Program-made: the position numbers and the translations under genes
Shown here: piece after piece, positions 6,827 to 8,458 of the stretch
Layout of the letters: every line of letters starts with the position of its first letter
How positions within the stretch are numbered: the stretch's first letter is position 1
Notes under the pieces: model-generated
Seen by the model: only the letters and a program-made list of their open reading frames with translations
Databases searched by the model: none
What the model was told of the DNA's origin: nothing
Origin: Dethiosulfatibacter sp.
Lineage (GTDB): Bacteria; Bacillota_A; Clostridia; Tissierellales; Dethiosulfatibacteraceae
Reading direction: 5' to 3'
DNA: 8,458 nt
NCBI GenBank assembly: GCA_019084435.1
Contig: JAHRFV010000241.1
Location: 1 to 8,458, forward strand

Positions 6827-7588
6827 ATGATGCCAGTTATTTTTGTAGGACATGGATCACCTATGAATGCCATTGAAGACAATGAATTCACCAAAGGCTG
6901 GGAAGACATGGCTAAGAGCATACCAAAGCCAAAGGCCATACTTTCTATATCAGCGCATTGGTACATTGATGGCACCAGAGTTATGGATACTCTCAATCCA
7001 AAGACCATACACGATTTTTATGGGTTTCCCAAAAAGTTATTTGATGTTGATTATTCTGCTAAAGGGCATCCTGAGCTAGCGAATGAAACCATGAGATTGA
7101 TTGGAGATGTATGCTCAGTTGATAACTCTTGGGGGATTGACCATGGGACATGGTCCGTCTTAGTTAAAATGTATCCAGAGAAAGACATACCCGTATTCCA
7201 GTTGAGTATTGATAGAAATTTTTCTGCTAAGCAGTGCTATTCCATCGGTGAAAAGATTAAAGCATTGAGAGAAGATGGCGTTCTGGTTTTAGGAAGCGGA
7301 AATCTGGTTCATAATCTGGGGATTATGGATTGGTCCGAAGATAAAGGTTATGATTGGGCAAATCAATTTGACAGTATTATAAGGGATGCTATAACTGAAC
7401 GAGCACATCATGTGATTTTGGATTACCAAAATCTACCGCATGCAAATCTTGCTGTACCTATAACAGATCATTTTTATCCATTGTTATATGTTTTAGGAGC
7501 TTCTTCAGAAAAGGACGAGGTTAAGATTTACAATGAAAAGTGTCTGTTTGGGTCGATATCGATGACAAGCTATATTATGTCAAACTAA
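6827..7588 (+). CDS. LigB/DODA-type extradiol dioxygenase-fold protein (YgiD-like)
   Basis: A 253-residue protein with AGGAGG (6813-6818) 8 bases before ATG 6827; a second ATG follows at 6830. It matches the class III ring-cleaving dioxygenase family (PF02900) of 4,5-DOPA dioxygenase and E. coli YgiD. Conserved signs are FVGHGSPMNAI (His9), LSISAHWY (His44), IHDFYGFP, WGIDHGTWSVL (His106), GSGNLVHNLG and ITDHFYPLLYVLGA (His215). His9, His44 and His215 are likely metal ligands, and His106 and the His of GNLVHN are likely active-site residues. Characterised members open catechol rings using O2 with Zn or Fe. The native substrate in anaerobic Firmicutes is not known, so catechol cleavage is not assumed. 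It begins 26 bases after cyuA and is probably co-transcribed. Confidence 0.85.
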   Translation: MMPVIFVGHGSPMNAIEDNEFTKGWEDMAKSIPKPKAILSISAHWYIDGTRVMDTLNPKTIHDFYGFPKKLFDVDYSAKGHPELANETMRLIGDVCSVDNSWGIDHGTWSVLVKMYPEKDIPVFQLSIDRNFSAKQCYSIGEKIKALREDGVLVLGSGNLVHNLGIMDWSEDKGYDWANQFDSIIRDAITERAHHVILDYQNLPHANLAVPITDHFYPLLYVLGASSEKDEVKIYNEKCLFGSISMTSYIMSN

Positions 7589-7599
7589 CATAGCTTTTT
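7567..7599 (+). terminator. Weak candidate intrinsic terminator after the DODA-type gene
   Basis: AAGCTAT (7567-7573) pairs with ATAGCTT (7590-7596), followed by a T run (7595-7599). The loop is long (16 bases) but contains a further ATGT/ACAT pairing. The stem is AT-rich and includes the last coding codons and the TAA stop. It might cause partial termination before the ASCH gene. Confidence 0.3.
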
Positions 7600-7630
7600 A
7601 CTAATTAATGATTGAGAAGGGATTGAATAG

Positions 7631-8119
7631 ATGATGAGTACAAATGATAGTATTGATAAGATAATAACCCCTGAAAAATTGCTGGCCTTATATAATGATG
7701 TCAGAGAAAAAGGTGAGCGGGAAAGCTTTGACCAAGCATGGCACTTCTGCAACAACCAAAAAGATGCAGATGAACTAGCAGACCTCACAGTGAAAGGAAT
7801 AAAACAAGCAACCACCTCTTTATACTATTGGTATGAGGATGGAAAAGAACCAATACCCAAACCGGGAGACCTTGATATCATTACAGATTTTGAGGGAAAT
7901 CCAAAGTGTGTCATAGAAACAGTTCGAGTGGATGTGGTGGCTTTCAAAGATGTGAGTGAAGAGTTTGCACAAACTGAAGGCGAGGGAGATAAGAGTCTGG
8001 AATACTGGCGAAAAGCCCATATCAAATTTTTTACAGAAGACATGACAGCAGAAGGTTTGACTTTTACTGAGGATATGAAGGTGGTATGCGAAGTGTTTCG
8101 TGTAGTGCTGATTGTTTGA
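7631..8119 (+). CDS. ASCH-domain protein
   Basis: A 162-residue soluble protein with GAAGGG (7616-7621) 9 bases before ATG 7631; ATG 7634 is an alternative start. It matches the ASCH family (PF04266, PUA-like beta barrel). The ligand-pocket motif GIKQATTS is at 56-63 (Gly56, Lys58, Thr61), preceded by WHFCNNQKDADELADL and followed by KPGDLDIITDFEGNPKCVIE and the conserved EGEGDKSLEYWRKAHIKFF. ASCH proteins are proposed to bind RNA or modified nucleosides; one member, E. coli YqfB, hydrolyses N4-acetylcytidine, but this longer type is not shown to do so. It is the last gene of the central run, ending 55 bases before the tRNA promoter. Family assignment is secure; function is not. Confidence 0.85.
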   Translation: MMSTNDSIDKIITPEKLLALYNDVREKGERESFDQAWHFCNNQKDADELADLTVKGIKQATTSLYYWYEDGKEPIPKPGDLDIITDFEGNPKCVIETVRVDVVAFKDVSEEFAQTEGEGDKSLEYWRKAHIKFFTEDMTAEGLTFTEDMKVVCEVFRVVLIV

Positions 8120-8174
8120 TCCACAGGATGTTCAGTTTTATTGGTAAAATAAATACATTATTGAGTATTTGTTG

Positions 8175-8203
8175 TTGACATAAAAATCTGATAATAGTAA
8201 AAT
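8175..8203 (+). promoter_or_regulatory. Strong sigma-A promoter for tRNA-Thr and tuf
   Basis: A perfect -35 TTGACA (8175-8180), a 17-base spacer and -10 TAAAAT (8198-8203). Transcription would start near 8210, about 14 bases before the mature tRNA 5' end. Near-consensus strength fits a stable-RNA and EF-Tu transcription unit. Confidence 0.85.
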
Positions 8204-8223
8204 GATAACGTTATTAATATAGT

Positions 8224-8299
8224 GCCCATGTAGCTCAGGCGGTAGAGCGTTTCCATGGTAAGGAAGAGGTCACCAGTTCGAGTCTGGTCATGGGCTCCA
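8224..8299 (+). tRNA. tRNA-Thr, anticodon GGU
   Basis: A complete 76-base cloverleaf. Acceptor GCCCATG (8224-8230) pairs with CATGGGC (8289-8295), discriminator is T, and CCA is encoded (8297-8299). D-stem GCTC/GAGC; anticodon stem TTTCC/GGAAG with one T-G pair; loop ATGGTAA with anticodon GGT at 8257-8259. T-arm ACCAG-TTCGAGT-CTGGT. It reads the ACC and ACU threonine codons. It stands 44 bases before tuf and shares its promoter, so the tRNA is probably cut out of a joint transcript. Confidence 0.96.
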
Positions 8300-8343
8300 A
8301 TATACGACATTAAGATTAAATATATTTTGAAGGAGGAACAAAC

Positions 8344-8458
8344 ATGGCAAAAGCTAAGTTTGAAAGAAACAAGCCCCACGTAAACATAGGAACGATAGGA
8401 CACGTAGACCACGGTAAAACGACATTGACAGCAGCGATCACATTGGTGCTGCACAACC
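8344..8458 (+). CDS. tuf: Elongation factor Tu, N-terminal part only (runs off the window)
   Basis: The first 38 codons of EF-Tu, the GTPase that delivers aminoacyl-tRNA to the ribosome. The protein begins [16 protein letters not shown] and contains the G1/P-loop GHVDHGKT at residues 19-26 and the following TLTAA helix. AAGGAGG (8330-8336) lies 7 bases before the ATG. The gene continues past base 8458, so about nine tenths of the protein is not seen. The tRNA-Thr to tuf order is a common bacterial arrangement. Confidence 0.97.
   Translation, partial: MAKAKFERNKPHVNIGTIGHVDHGKTTLTAAITLVLHN

Noticed and set aside
7825..8124. 99-codon minus-strand ORF opposite the ASCH gene
   Set aside because: It lies almost wholly inside a clearly conserved ASCH coding region; composition is shadow-like (many Ser/Thr), no ribosome site, no recognisable domain.
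8108..8139. Hairpin (CTGA/TCAG with inner ATCC/GGAT) plus TTTT after the ASCH gene as operon terminator
   Set aside because: Two four-base stems with an unequal internal loop; too weak to call without folding energy.
8158..8454. 98-codon minus-strand ORF across the tRNA-Thr and tuf start
   Set aside because: It is antisense to a full cloverleaf tRNA, its promoter and EF-Tu; a known type of false ORF over tRNA genes.

Overview
The window looks like ordinary low-GC Firmicutes chromosome, most likely from an anaerobic member of the Clostridia. The evidence is the AT-rich DNA, strong AGGAGG-type ribosome sites, a mix of ATG, GTG and TTG starts, textbook sigma-A promoters, an oxygen-sensitive L-cysteine desulfidase family protein, and a tRNA-Thr placed directly before tuf. 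I cannot name the genus. All well-supported genes are on the + strand. I see no integrase, transposase, phage gene or CRISPR array.

Left part (1-940): a DedA/TVP38-type membrane protein gene with its own promoter, a TTG start and an intrinsic terminator that overlaps its stop codon. The first 88 bases of the window are an exact reverse complement of an internal piece of this gene (336-423). The promoter, start codon and N-terminal codons lie between the two copies. This is the strangest structural signal here. It may be a real inverted partial duplication, or an assembly or amplification fold-back.

Middle left (940-2400): a MATE-like, multidrug/oligosaccharidyl-lipid/polysaccharide (MOP) superfamily transporter with a good promoter of its own. 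Its conserved N-terminus begins upstream of any ATG, GTG or TTG. Either it starts at a rare codon (ATA or ATC) or its start codon has been lost.

Central run (2463-8119): seven same-strand genes with short gaps (26-55 bases). In order they are a 161-residue protein I cannot assign, a small VOC/glyoxalase-fold protein, a CoA-disulfide reductase/NADH oxidase-type flavoprotein, a SAM methyltransferase, a CyuA-type L-cysteine desulfidase, a LigB/DODA-type Zn dioxygenase-fold protein and an ASCH-domain protein. I see no convincing internal promoter and only one weak terminator candidate, at about 7567-7599. They could be one transcript or two. The flavoprotein and the cysteine desulfidase suggest thiol, disulfide and sulfide metabolism, but a shared pathway is inference.

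Right edge (8120-8458): a near-consensus promoter drives tRNA-Thr(GGU) followed by the first 38 codons of tuf (EF-Tu), which runs off the window. This is a conserved housekeeping arrangement.
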